Source of the DNA: Ignelater luminosus
Taxonomy: Eukaryota > Arthropoda > Insecta > Coleoptera > Elateridae
NCBI GenBank assembly: GCA_011009095.1
Contig: VTPC01008543.1
Location: 1 to 64,000 of the forward strand
Direction: 5' to 3'
Length of the DNA stretch: 64,000 nt
In this document: piece after piece, positions 11,711 to 24,780 of the stretch
How the letters are laid out: the number at the start of each line of letters is the position of its first letter
How positions within the stretch are numbered: the stretch's first letter is position 1
Position numbers and translations under genes: made by a program
The notes under the pieces: model-generated
Told to the model about the DNA's origin: nothing
Database searches by the model: none
The model's input: the letters and a program-made list of their open reading frames with translations, nothing else

Positions 11711-12731
11711 CCAGTAAGGGATTAAACTAACGTCGTGTATGTATGTAGAGGTCGTAATCCACTGGCTCCAAAACAGCTGATCTCTGAAACAATCTATTTG
11801 TACGCTACTTGTAAAAGAAAAGTCAGAAGGTAAAATAACAAAATCTATTAGGATACTTATAAATTGGAACAAACAACCAGGATGCAGCAGTCTCGAATTA
11901 CACTGTATAAACAAATTATTCAACATGAATACATACAAAGAAAAGAAAATGAGTAAAGACAAACAATAAACATTGGCTACGATAATTATTTAACATACAC
12001 GAACTAACGGGCAGGTGTCATACACAGAGCGCCTAAGATCATGAATGCATAAACAAAACATTGATAACACAGAACATTCGTGGATATGAAATAGCGATTG
12101 CTTGTGAAGGAAGCACACATAAAATAACGAGGTCGTCACCTCCAGATGTTTTCTTAACTAGCTTTGAATCTAGATAAATTTTTAAAAAAACTTCTAAAAA
12201 AGGCAAAATTTGCAAAAGTTGTTAATCTCAGAGGTTACATCTAGAGAACCTCTCAAATATAAACTAATAAAACAAATATTAAAATGATAAATTTTCATTA
12301 TTTAATCTGCACGTTATTAACCTGGCAATAATGATAGATTGCAACTATTTAACGTTCACGTTAATAATCTAACAAATAGCAGATTTCAACTAGGTAATAA
12401 ACTATTACAAAGCTTTGCACTAATGTGAAATGACGTTACAACAACGTAATTCTCAATCTATTTTTAACCAAAGCAAACTGGTAACGAGTCGGAGGAAATT
12501 CACATTGGCAAACAACTAAGTTCACTTTTGCAAGACGATCTGTGCCAACGTTAGCCACTTCACAAGATGCAGATTTAATGGTAAAATTATTTACCGTGAT
12601 ACAGGAACTAATCCAAAAGGTATCCACGTTTATGGCACAATTCACAACCACTCCACTTCACACTGGTTCACACAGAGCTCTTTATAAACTAACACAGATC
12701 ATTTCCAGTGACAAAGCGACGGCTTCACGTA
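11711..12731. other. No gene recognised
   Basis: Minus-strand frames of 71-87 residues here have no recognisable content. The plus-strand frame 12542-12901 runs into the fold-back element and is chance. Confidence 0.5.
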
Positions 12732-13557
12732 CAGTGTGGTCCAATTTCGATGGGATTAAATGGGTAACTTTCTTATTATCGCAGATAAATAAAAACGGCA
12801 TAGGTACTCTTCACCTCTTTTTTTATGCTTATTCCATTACCGTTGCCAAGAATAAGCTGCCATCTTTTGTTTTTTCCCTAGAACGAAAAAATGAAAAATG
12901 ACCGATTTCTTCAATTTGCTGTAACTCTTTTATTTTTGAAGCTAGAACAAAATCATTTAAGCAGTTGAGGCACTTTTTAACGTAGAATTCAATGCCGCCA
13001 GTCGTTGTTCTTTAACCCTTTCCATAACTGCGCTGTAACTCAAAGTTGAATTTTTAAATGGGCCATTCAAGAAATTAAACTTTACGTTACACAGCAGTTA
13101 TGGAAAAGACTAAAAAAACGACTGACGGCATTGAATTTTACGTTAGAAAGTGCTTCAACAATGCTAAAATGATTTTGTTCTAGCTTCGAAAATAAAGGAG
13201 TTGCAGCAAATTGAATGAATCGGTCCATTTAGAAAATCCAACTTTGAGTTACAGCGCAGTTATGAAAAGGGTTAGGAAACAACGACTGGCGGCATTGAAT
13301 TCTATGTTAAAAAGTGCTTCAACAATGCTTAAATGATTTTGTTCTAGCTTCGAAAATAAAAGAGTTGCAGCAAATTGAAGAAATTGGTCATTTTTCACTT
13401 TGTCTCTCTAGGGAAAAAACAAAAGACGGCAGCTTATTTTTAGCAACGGTAATGGAATAAGCATGAAAAATGAGGTCGCAAGTACCTAAGGCGTTTTTAT
13501 TTATCTGCGCTAATAAGAAAGTTACCCATTTAATCTCATTGAAATTGGACCATACTG
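12732..13557. mobile_element. Fold-back element with about 325-bp inverted arms and TA duplication
   Basis: The left terminus CAGTGTGGTCCAATTTC is inverted at the right as CAGTATGGTCCAATTTC. TA flanks both ends (12730-12731 and 13558-13559). The inverted similarity continues inward through blocks such as GGGTAACTTTCTTATTA, TGCTTATTCCATTACCG, AGCTGCC and TTTTGTTTTTTCCCTAGA to about 13060 on the left and 13240 on the right. The centre contains an extra copy of one arm module (GTGCTTCAACAATGC to GTTGCAGCAAATTGAA) near 13150-13220. No transposase is present. TA duplication points to mobilisation by a Tc1/mariner-type enzyme. Confidence 0.8.
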
Positions 13558-14414
13558 TATATACCAAAACTGTAAATAAATATAGTTGACGGCGGTGTAG
13601 TCTTTCTCGCCTTTAAAATGCGAAGCAGCACAATTTCTTGCAAACGACTCGACGAAAGTGTATAAACACAGGGAATGCTGTAGCGATACAAGTTTCCTTC
13701 GGAATGCACGAGAAACAATATGATAGCCGGGAAGATACAATTATTAAGAGTTCGGTGTGAGAATAGTTTAGTTAATCCGTCGATAAGACGAAAGTTCATT
13801 CAACTAACTAACACGAAAGCGACACATTTGTTAAGTCCAGGGATTGTCAGAATATTTATTTGGCAAAGATGTATATACGGAACCTATGCGGATGTTTTTC
13901 AAACACTTGAAGAGATCCCAGGACTCGTGAATTTCCTAAGTCCAAACCACTCACACAGGAAAAACGAGGGGTGCGCGTGTCTTACTCGGCAACACTTAAC
14001 AAAGTTCTCTCCAAAAACTGTCGTTCGGAGTGACAATTTTCCAATTCCCAAGGGGTTGGTCAGGCATCTATTGGTCTTCCAAAACTCGCGATATAAGAAA
14101 CACCAATGAAGACAGCAGGAGGATGGGATGAAGTCGTTTAGTAACCTCAGGCATTACCCTGCTGGCTATATGACCAAATGTGATAATAAATCTTTGTCTG
14201 ACTGTTTGATTTGATATTCCAATACTTCTCCATCTGCGAAGGACTTTGATCATGCAAGATGTATGTCATTACGGCGCAAAATAAGATATGTTGTAGGTTT
14301 TAGAAGCTTTTCTTATAGAAAAATCGTTTTCGCGTCTTTTATTGCGGCTTTTATTTCATCGAAGCTTTTTCTCATGCAAAGTGTCTTGTTTGCCCAAATT
14401 CTAGACAACTGTAC
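13558..14414. other. Mildly GC-richer stretch, no gene assigned
   Basis: A 129-residue plus-strand frame (13720-14109) and overlapping minus-strand frames (13522-13799) are open but match nothing I recognise and lack convincing splice context. They directly abut the fold-back element and may belong to an older repeat. Confidence 0.4.
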
Positions 14415-15225
14415 TTGACTGAACCTTTAACACTCTGAGCCTAGTTATTACAGTTAGTAATCTTGTCAAAACAAAAACGGATACCGCATTGATAAGTCTG
14501 GAAATTCTAATGCCTAAACCATAAAAGAAATTGATCAAAATAAATTTTGAATCAAAAATGTTTATTGAGAAACCAAGACTGGAGAATCTTTAACGCTCTA
14601 GAGTCAGTTCTTACAGTTAGTAAGCTTGCCGAAACAAAGACGAAAACCGCATTGATAAATCTGGAAATTTTAAAACCCGAACCGTAAAGAAAATTGATCA
14701 AAATAAATTTTGAATCAAAAATTTTTATTGAGAAACAGAAACTGGAAAATCTTTAACACTCTGGGCCCAGTTGTTACAGTTACTAATCTTGTCGAAACAA
14801 AGACGGAAATCGCATTGTTAAAGCAAGAAATTTTAAAACCCAAACCTTAAAAAAAATTGATCAAAGTAAATTTTGAATCAAAAATTTTTATTGAGAAACA
14901 GAAACTGGAGGATCTTTAACACTCTGAGCTTAGTTATTACAGATGGCAACCTTGTCAAAACAAAGACGGAAATCGCATTGTTAAATCTAGAAATTCTAAT
15001 GCACGAACCTAAAAAGAAATTGATCCAAGTAAATTTTGAATCAAAACTTTTTATTGAGAAACAGAAACTGAGAATCTTTAACACTCTGAGCTTAGTTATT
15101 ACAGTTAGCAACCTTGTCAAAACAAAGACGGAAATCACATTGTTAAATCTAGAGATTCTAATGCCCGAACCTAAAAGGAAATTGATCAAAGTAAATTTTG
15201 AATCGGGGATGTTTCTTGAGGACTA
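14415..15225. repeat. Satellite array, 163-bp unit, five copies
   Basis: The segment GAATCAAAAATKTTTATTGA begins at 14549, 14712, 14875 and 15038, with a diverged copy at 15200. The spacings are 163, 163, 163 and 162 bp. Other shared blocks are CTCTGAGCYTAGTTATTACA, AACAAAGACGGAAATCGC and AAATTGATCAAAGTAAATTT. The array begins with a partial unit near 14415 and fades after 15225. Open frames on both strands (14873-15226 plus, 14878-15189 minus) are products of the repeat and are not called as genes. Confidence 0.9.
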
Positions 15226-17889
15226 GAAATTGTGATTCTAATTGTTACACTTGGAAACCTTTTTGCGGCAAAGAGGAAAAGCTTAATTCTATTAGCCGTT
15301 GGTATTCTATTGTTTCTTAAGTACATAGTAATTGTAATTTAAGTGCAAAAATCTGCTACTGCCTTAACAGCGTAGTTTATTATCACGGGAAAAATCGTTC
15401 TAGGGATTTCTATAAGTACGTCTACTATTATTGTTTGGTTATCGAAGCAATAGACAGTTTTATTATCTAATCAATCAATGGGTATAACTTTCCTTATTAT
15501 TACATTAGCTAATTAGGTTAATGATGTTGAATGTTAATTATAAAAACTTTTATTTTTAAAAATTCTCAAAATGCCATTTGAACGTCAAAGAGCAACACGT
15601 ATGACTTATGACTTGTGAGGTTATGGCTTATGGGTGGTGGCCTTGTTTGTGTTATACTCAATTAGTAGGTACACTCGTGTACTACTTATTTTTAATTGTT
15701 AAGTACTCCTGTAAAACTTTATGTAACTTACATGTTTATCTACAATGAACAAAATAGATAACAAACTTAAACCACTTAAAAATTTGCGGTATTTGTTAAA
15801 AGGAGAATAATGTTTTACAATAATGGTGCTGATAAAACTCTTATCGTCTTAAAATGGCATAATTTAGTACATTTCCTTATATTTAAATTAAATAAATTTT
15901 GTAAGTCAAAAAATAAAAAAGATCTCGAAAAGTTGCGTTTTGTTCTTTATTTTAGTAGCTACATTTGATGTAAAATGGGTCATATCAGAAGACTAATCAC
16001 GGCAACAATGACTATTTAGAGTTGTCCTGTTTGAAACATATTTTCAAGGTAAATCTAGACCGCTCCCCATTTTTTGTTATCTGAAATAATGAAGTCGTAG
16101 AAACTTTCAAACAAAAAGAAAATTTACAAATTTACTTTTTGATAATATTCCTATTGCCTTTGAAATACAACCGATACCGAAAACTTTTACTTTCACATTA
16201 GAAGTTTTACTCATTTAAAAAATGTTTTCAAGAGGCTAAAGAAAAATATTAACTACGCTAGAGCCATTATGCAGACTGACTTCCAAGATACCCTGCATCA
16301 TGATGATAACTCCTCCTTTCTGACAGCCACCCACCAAGGCATTTCAAACGCTAAATATGGTTTTGTAATAGCTTAATTGAGAACTCATATGTGTATGACT
16401 GTCATTTCAGTAAACGAGCGTGCTTTGGGCTTTTTTTGGCAATAATCAGTTTTTAGATCTCTAAATCTCAGTGAATCTAACAGCTACTATGCATGTCTAA
16501 ACCTCAAAGAAGTAATGTACTGTACCGATAAGTACTCCAACCGTCTCGATGTGTCTCTGAAGCTTACCTCACCTACCCCAGACACACCTATGGAATTAAA
16601 CTCGAACTTCTTGGTATTAAGGTTTTCACCACCCGTTAGATCTTTGTATTATACTCTTTTGGGCGAGAAACCGACTAAAAGCTGATTTTGAGTTAAGATG
16701 TCTTAATAACTAGTTTTATAGTTTAGCATTTTAATTTGTTCAAGTACTCATGTAAAAATCTTTCGTAACTTATATGTTTTATCTGTTATGTACAAAAACT
16801 TACAATTAGATAATGATTTAAACATTATTCCGGAATGGCGGCAAGTCTAAAAAGGAAGATGTTCTGCAATAGTACTGATAATATCTTTTATCATTACTAA
16901 ATACAAAAATTTATTTTTCTTTCTTCTTTTTGTATGATCTTTTTCAAGGTCGCTTTCTATTCTGATAATTAATTTAACAATCAACAAGAGAACTCCAAGT
17001 GTGATCTGGGAAGAACCTGATATCAGCTTACTAACAAAGAAAGTGGTGACGCACATTTGGAAGATTTAGACCATTTGCGTTAACCTGGACTTACAGAAAT
17101 TCTAAAACATTACTCCCACGAATTACAAGATGTCAGTTACATTTTAGGAAGAAAACCTCAATTCATCAAAACCAGCTCAGACTGCTCGTAGTGATACTTT
17201 TTTTATAAGAAGTAAAAAGCTATGAAAAGCTGGTAAACTTCCAACCGTGTCAAGTAAGTCTTTGCCATTAACTTTGGAAGCCAATTTTGAACTTGCAATG
17301 ACAGTTATTCTGCTACTAAAATCACAACTTTATTTTTTGAGACTGCAATCTGAGTAAGGAACCATTAGAGACAACCGATAGAGATGATGCAGAGACAATA
17401 AACAAGACCACGTGGTACTATTTCCATTCAAGCAATCCAAAATCTATCTATTGTTCATTGGCACGACAATATATACAATGATAATAACAGTGTAAGTTCA
17501 GTTCCAGCAGTCGATCGGGTAGACTGCGTGATGGTACTAAAGAAAAAAACTAAAATCCAAATTGACTGCCTGCATTATTTTAGTTTGCATATTTTTTGAG
17601 TTTTGTTAAGATTTAACTTTGCAGCCTACATAAACGATTTTTAATATTTTTGACATGGAGATATTTAATAATTGTTAATATTGTTCAAATTTGGTTTTTA
17701 ATGAAGAAGAGCGTGATCCAAAGATGTTACCAGATCGATCCAATCACCCCAGAATACTCACCTTTTATTAACTGTCGAAATAGAAGATCAAGACTAATAC
17801 AGTCAAAGTACCTATACATACCTAGACTTTAGAAGAGTCTTTGAAGTTACTTCATACTTTTACTAAAGTAACTGAGGTCTATGGGCGCC
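15226..17889. other. AT-rich stretch with one diverged direct repeat, no gene
   Basis: Segments near 15690-15850 and 16725-16880 resemble each other (TAATTGTTAAGTACTC versus TAATTTGTTCAAGTACTC, then GTAACTTA and TATGTTT blocks) about 1030 bp apart. No frame can be supported; 16847-17056 (minus) and 17650-17832 (plus) look like chance. Confidence 0.45.
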
Positions 17890-20458
17890 GGCAAAATTTT
17901 TTGCTGGGGATTGCAAAATATTTAGCTGTGTTTTGTTTCATTTCCTATTTTAAAATTAACTGTCCCATACATTTTTGCTAATTCATCGATAATGAGAAAA
18001 GTAGGTTTCAGTGCTTTTGATCTTGTTTTTGCGGGGAGGAGTAATGCTCATGCACACCCCGCTTTTGCTCTTTGGCTGAGCTTACCACTAAAACTCCTCC
18101 CCTCTTCCTGCACTATCACGATGATATTTCTTCAGTAATGATCGGTTAAGCTTTTTTTTTATCTAAGTCACTCCCTCTTTTTGCAGTATCATGCTTGTGA
18201 CGTACTGCTCTATTTCTTTCCAAGCATCTTCGTTTTCCAGCATCATGGTCGCAGCGTTTTCCGATGTGATTTCTTCTCTTAATTTATTTTCTATTTGTTG
18301 TTTTTGGACTCGCCATTTTTGGCATGCAAACAGCATGTGCTGCGGAGTATCTATCTGTTCGCAGTACCAGCACTTATCGTGATCTTGAAGCGTTTCAGGT
18401 AGCTGTTGAAGCAGTCATGCCCTGTTAGGAATTGTGTGGGGTAATAGTTGCTCCCCCTGTGCTTTCTGTTTGCCCATTTCTCTAGCTTGGGAATTAATCG
18501 TTTAGTCCAGTGTTCTCCCTCCATCTTTCATGTCATCTCGACATCGTCCTTTTTTGTTCTTCTTCCTTTTCAGGGTGCTATCACGGCTCTAACTTGTGCT
18601 GCCTTTGTCGATACTGTACGATATGCACTGTACACCCTGATGAAGTCTTTGAAGACTCTCCAGTTTTTTTAGGTGCGTCCTTTTTGGTTTAGTGGCCCAC
18701 ACTGGTGCTGCATATGACATTATTGATAAGGACACTCCTGCCAACAATTTGTTTCTTCCTGGCATTAGGCTCTTTTATGTTTGGCGTAATTCTGCCTAAT
18801 GCCTCATTTACTTTTTCCGTTTTTTTGGAAATCTCGCCAATGTGCTTTTTTACATTCAAGTTGTGGCCGATCTTGACTCACAGATATTTGACACTGTTTT
18901 TATTATTTAGTACTGCACTCTCCATTTCTAGTTTTAGTGTCTCAAGTTTATATCCTCCGTATACGATGACCATCTCAGTTTTTTCCGTGGCCAGTTATAG
19001 TCTTTTTTGCACTATTGTTTCCATGATCTTACTGAGCGCCAGTTGTGCTTTGGTATGAAGTTTGTTCTCTGTCCTTGCTTTAACTGTTACCTCAGTGTCG
19101 TCAGCAAAGCCAATTACTTCCGTCCCAACTGGTACGTTTGTTTTGAGTATGCTGTCATATATTAGATTCCACAGCAGGGGGGCTAGCACTGACCCTTGTA
19201 GGACTTAGCTGGTGATTTTTATTGTCTTTCCTTCATATACTATCACTCTTCTTAGAGGTAACTGCCTATCGCTTTTTTTAAGTAAGGGTTTACTTTGTGT
19301 ATGTGTAAGGCGTCCATTATTTTAGCCAATGGCGCCGAGTTAAACACATTTTTGATATCTAGGGTGAGAAGTGTAACTAGATCTCTTGTTTTGTAGCTTT
19401 TCTTCTTCTACTGCTTTGAGAACCTTTCGTATTGCCTCTATGATAGACCTTCCTTTCCTAAACGAGTATTGGTTTTTGGAGATGTTTTTGCCCATTTCTT
19501 GTTTTAGCCTATCTGCGATAATTCGTTTGAATAGTTTGGCTATTGTATCCATTAGGTATATAGGCCTGTATTTAATTTTCTGGTTTTCACTTTTCGTTGG
19601 TTTTTCCAAGAAAGCAAGTCTGGATGATTTCCATTGGGTCAGTAGCGAGTTAAATAATTCCATGAACTTTTTTGGTATTTCCGCTGTTACCGCCTTTACT
19701 ATTGCTAGCGGTACTCGGTCTGGGCCAGAGGCTTTCTTTTCATTTATGCGCTTACTTCTCTAGCGTAACTGGTTCTACTTCATTTGGGTCGTAGTTTTCT
19801 ACTGTCCATACATTTCGTAGGTGAGTAGGGAATAACTCCTCAATGGCCTCTTGGGCTTTCTCTTCTTTTAATTTGACATTTGGCGTCATCTTGAGTTTTT
19901 TAGTAACAATTTTATATCCCATCCCCCAAATGTCTCTGTTGAGGTCTTTGTAAACTTCTTCCCACGCGCTTTCCTTGGCCCTTATGATTTCGAGCCTAAG
20001 GATTTTCTTTTTTTTATATTCTTCCCTTAGTGTGGCCCCATTTTTATTTGATTTGTCTCTTTTTTTGTTGTACCTCCTTGTCTCTATGCAATGTTTTCTT
20101 GCTTCCGCTACTTTTTCATTCCACCAGTACACTGATCTCCAGTTGTTTTTGTTGTTCTTTTTGGGAATACCTTGTTCGTTACTCTTATAATTGCTGTTTG
20201 CAGTGTGTCAGGTGTTGTCTGGTTTATCCTCCTTACTTCTTCCAGTAGTTTGTGCCTATACTCCTGGATTCTTTCTGGGATAACCTTCCACTTTTGGGTT
20301 GTTACATTATTTTCGTGTATTTTTGTTTTGCTGATTTTGTAATAAATATTCCTGTGGTAGCTGAGGTTTTCTTCCTCTGCTTCCACTCTACATTTTATAA
20401 TTTGTTCACTAAGTTTTGGCGTAGCCAGCGTGATATCATTCTAGTGCTCTTGATATAA
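17890..20458 (-). mobile_element. 5'-truncated R1-clade LINE
   Basis: Read on the minus strand from 20458 leftwards, it starts near the end of an endonuclease domain (NDITLATPKLSEQII). The linker follows with MYWWNEKVAEARKHC (about 20132). Reverse transcriptase comes next: a YRPIYLMDTIAKLF block, FRKGRSIIEAIRKVL, GSVLAPLLWNLIYDS (about 19190-19145) and IGFADDTEV (FADD codons 19097-19108). Near 18320-18380 is the C-terminal zinc-knuckle pattern Cys-Trp-Tyr-Cys, then His and Cys (DKCWYCEQIDTPQHM...CQKW). The protein tail ends near 18180 and a 3' UTR runs to about 17890. YWWN linkers and this CCHC tail are typical of the R1 clade. Frames are broken in several places, so it is inactive. The 5' break at about 20458 is ordinary LINE truncation. 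Confidence 0.8.
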
Positions 20459-22499
20459 CCTACACAATTTTTTTCCAGGATCACCAGAGATATATCACTA
20501 AAGCAGTCAAAAGATCAAAACGCCAATGGTGAATGCCAATTTAAGTAACTCTTTTGAATTTTGAATCTTGTTCATGTTCTTCACAATTCAGTTGCCTATA
20601 GTTGTTTAGACTTAAAACACAGAGCGATGATCAAACTAAGCAGGACCTAATCTATTTTTAAATAGGATACACAGGATCCACACAAGAATGAACTGAGCTA
20701 TTAGGAAATAATTCCTTCAAGAGACCAATGGTACTTGGAGCCGAACTGAGTTATGGGTTGCTATAATAGTAACTACGAACGAAAGTGTTTTGTGTTTGAA
20801 ATCATCTCAGTTGTTTGAGTATCCGTACAAATTATCATCAGTCTTCAGTTTCAGCAAAAGGCAACCATACTTTAACCTCTTAATATAAAGATTCTATAGA
20901 GAACAAAATATGAAACTCACTTTCATTTTCATGCTACCATCGTAGTCCAAATTGTCGCAAATTCAAAAGCTTAAGCGGAGAAAGAGTTTAATGCAGTTTC
21001 CAATTATCATGTTTCCCCCAAACCTTTAGCAAGAAAGTTATATAGATTTCTCAACCCTATACATCCCTTACGGAATCATAACCATAAGTCTGGAGTATTC
21101 TACTTTAGATGTTTAAATATGAAACCATAGGACACAAACAATTTTAATGCAACCAAAATTATAAATTTATCAAATTTATCTCAAGACAAGGTATCTGAAA
21201 TATGTTGCAAAATCAAGATAAAAATACTTGAAAATAGAATTTTATTTACAATATACATAGAAATTTTAGCTTTAAAGTGTTTCATTTCAGAAAGAGGTAT
21301 TATGTAGCTTCGTCTGTTCTTGGAAAAACGAACAAGCTGTTTATCAGTATCGATATAAAGTAGTTTTAGATAGCTACTGAAGTTTTATTTATTCTGGTTA
21401 GGTTCAGTGCTTGAACTAAATAAATATTTTTTTACAATCTTTTAATTGCACTATTTTCATTTTTAAGCCAATTCTTATAAACTAAGTTTTTATCAAGATG
21501 GGATTTATTAGTTGTTACCTCAAAATCTTGCTACTGATCACTTGTGTACACTTAATCCATGATACTAAAATCAAACAATAAAATGAGAATTCTGAAATAT
21601 AAAATGTAACGCGTATTATAAACTTAATAATAATAACAATAGCGAAACTGGGACTTTTTGGGATGTTTACTTATGTCATTTACAAAGATTTAGGTTTATA
21701 AATATAGCAACTGATAAACTGAATAATTTGCATTTCAGCTTAACTATTTTTAGATCATAATGAAACCACAGTTTTAATGATTCATCCGAGATTTTCTTGC
21801 TTTTAAAATGTTCAGAGAAAAAAGTTTTTTTATATAAATTTAATAATTATTTCTAATTCTGGTTACTGTTATTTTCGAAATTTGATATTATTTTGACAAT
21901 CTTTAAAATCTTTTCATTCCTTTGTGGATGTCATTAACTACATTTGTATACAATCCTACCACATTAAGCTATGCATAGTCTTATTATCTTAAGGAAAACT
22001 TAATCTAAGGTGAAATATCCCATTAGCCTGGTGAACGGCAGATAAGATAGGAGAGGATTTTTGAATTAATATTTACATATACGTCGCTTTACTTATCTTA
22101 TAAACGATTATTAATATTGCTAATCTTAAATTTTGAGTAATTGTTCATCTAAATAATTATCTGTTCTATTCTTTATTACTATATTCTACTTTATTAACAA
22201 TTTGACACTACGAAAACAGCCCAAAGCAAGAAATTCAGAAAGTCCTGTATTATGGAAAAAGGAAGTCTTGTAGTCAAAATTCATTATCTGAAACACACCA
22301 GAATATTTTTACCGATAATAACAGACATTGTAAAACACAGTATCATTTATATCTTACTATCCAACACTTGTTTACAACTTAAACACTACGCTGACAATCT
22401 AATATCTTCTCGCTTGATTGCTAACCACCTAATAAATCATATTTTTTACACACAAGCTCGTTCACAGCAACCCCCACTTAACCATTTTAAAATATCTGC
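20459..22499. other. AT-rich intergenic stretch, nothing recognised
   Basis: No coding, RNA or clear repeat signal. Confidence 0.6.
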
Positions 22500-24780
22500 T
22501 GAAAATAAAATTATTAATTTCCAGACACATTAAGACCATGGACAGTGAGTTCAGCAAGCCCATCTAAGCCAAGCAGCTTTCAGAGAAGAAACAGCAACTA
22601 GCAGCAGCACCTTCTCAGTAACTGCAGAGTCGCCAGACTCTTTTTTAACCCAAATTTTTTTTTATTAAAATAATCAACGAAATGACCCGTCTATCTCCAG
22701 TACCCTAACACTGCAAGCTAAAGCCAACATCTTCAAGACGAACAAACTCCGAGAAACTACAATTCTGGTATACAACTTCCTGGAATCTCAAAATGCCATC
22801 TTCTACACTTGTCAAAAGAGAACGTATGGCACCTTATTATATTGTGGGAACTAACAGAAAACTTACATTACAATGAATTCCACCCCAATTCCCACAAAAC
22901 TACCACAAGCCGCTTAAAAAAATCCGACCCTGCCACTATTCTGATTACAAGAATATCCTCATCAGCAAATAAATCGAAGAAACGATCATCAATCATCTCA
23001 TCAAACCGTCGCCTTCGATCGTTATTGTCAGCAGATAACCCAACACTACTGCCCATTATTGGGGCAAGCCAAGATGTCTTTACAATATACCTACGGGTAA
23101 GGTATTGACAAGTTCTACCTATAGAAGAAAGCAGCAAACTATACTTCGTTTTTGCAGGTGATGGAGTACTGTCTCAATTCCAATATCCCTTAGAATTAAG
23201 GGTCTTCCAGCTACGTTCCAGCGTCTCATAACACAAGAGGTGGACGATATCGTGATCTATTAACCTTATCATAACTTTTAGTATCCCCGCTTGGTCTTGA
23301 GATGACTACAAACCTATAAATTGTACTGCATACTTGGCAGCTAAAAAGTAGAGTATTTGGGACGCGTTGTCAGCAAAAATGCGAAACGCCAAAAAGTCCT
23401 TATGCAGGAAGCCGCTCTGAAACTTCCTCGGTCCCCACCGTTTACAACAAAAAGGCTTTGAAACACTAAAAAAAGCATTAGCCAATCAGACAGCAAGCTT
23501 TTTCTTCTAGAAGAAAGTCATTTCTTACTACACTATTGCCAGGTTGTACTCCTATATTTTACTCCATATCAGTGGACAAGAATACCTTGCTATAGTGTGG
23601 GCTCTAAAAGGACTTCATTCATACTTGGATGATTCAAAATTAAAAGCGTAGAAAAATACCAAGTTAACGAAATGCCCAATCTGCTATCGGTGACAGTGAC
23701 GCCAGAGAAAACATGTTTTTAGCAGAACTAGCCAAAAGAGAACAGCGCCTCTTATCTGTTTCCCTCAGGCAGACTTCTGCCGCCAACCCAGCCAACGTCG
23801 TGACGCTTGCCGACAAAATTCACGACGCTTAGCGACAAAATCATGTCCTGTTGCAACGCCTTAATGAAGACCCACCAAAAAAACGATGGCAGAGAGGCTT
23901 CGTAAAAATCTATAGTACTGAAGATGGTCATCTGTACTTGGGCCCTGAGATGACGTCTCTGTGGAAGCTCAAATATTGTACAAACACAGTATTACCTAGA
24001 GCATCTGCGAACAATTTCATTGGTACACTTTTGATCAAGAAAGAAGAATGTTTGCTGTGCTCGGAATATAAACATCATGGCCTGCGATCTAAACGCTATA
24101 CACTTGCCGTCACCGACTGGTCAACCCCTGCCCGTTCGAGACGACCACCGCCGCCGTGTACATACGGAAGCTAGAAGAAGAAGAAATTTATGCACGTTTT
24201 GGATGCCTCAAAGATTTAATCACCTATAATGGTTCTTAGTTTGTTGAAGAGAGAGGTAGAGAACCGCCTGCTGATGCTGACAGCGACGCCAAGGTTTACC
24301 CCGTGAGAATCCAATCGAAAGGAAGAATGAAGAGTCGAAGAGGATCCTTTGCTTGCAATTGATTGACAAACTTCAAGACCAATGCAAACTGCATCACAAG
24401 GCATGAAACTGAGTTTAGTTATTTTTCCAACCTATCAACCATGACGATCAAAAGTTTCACCCGATAACAACGATACTCGGCCAACAAGAAAATCGAAATC
24501 AATCTATCAAAATCCATAACAATTCAGTACGTTCATCGCAAACTTAGTCTTTTTTATTTTCAGGAAATCATAATTATCATCTACCCACGTCATCGCTTCC
24601 AAGACATGGCATCTCCATCATCATTACACCTCCGGGTTAGTGCGTGAAGATTTTACTTCTATCTAAGAACAGCGTTTACCCCTATCTACGGAACGAACCA
24701 TCTGACTGAAATGGTAGAAAGAAATGCTCCCAAATAGCCGCTGCCTTGTCAGCAAACAAGGATATATGATGATACTAGTG
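22500..24780 (+). mobile_element. Ty3/Gypsy-like LTR retrotransposon fossil (pol region)
   Basis: Plus-strand matches in the expected pol order identify it: a reverse-transcriptase segment of the Pro-Ala-Thr-Phe-Gln-Arg-Leu type around 23150-23270, an RNase H-side segment around 23450-23640, and an integrase-core segment around 24150-24250. It is heavily broken, with many interruptions, and looks old. I see no LTR pair and no target duplication, so both ends are approximate. Confidence 0.6.

Noticed and set aside
12542-12901. 119-residue plus-strand ORF
   Set aside because: Runs across the border of the fold-back element into its arm; chance frame.
14873-15226. 117-residue plus-strand ORF and 103-residue antisense ORF
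   Set aside because: Both are direct products of the 163-bp satellite; no start context, splice signals or known family.
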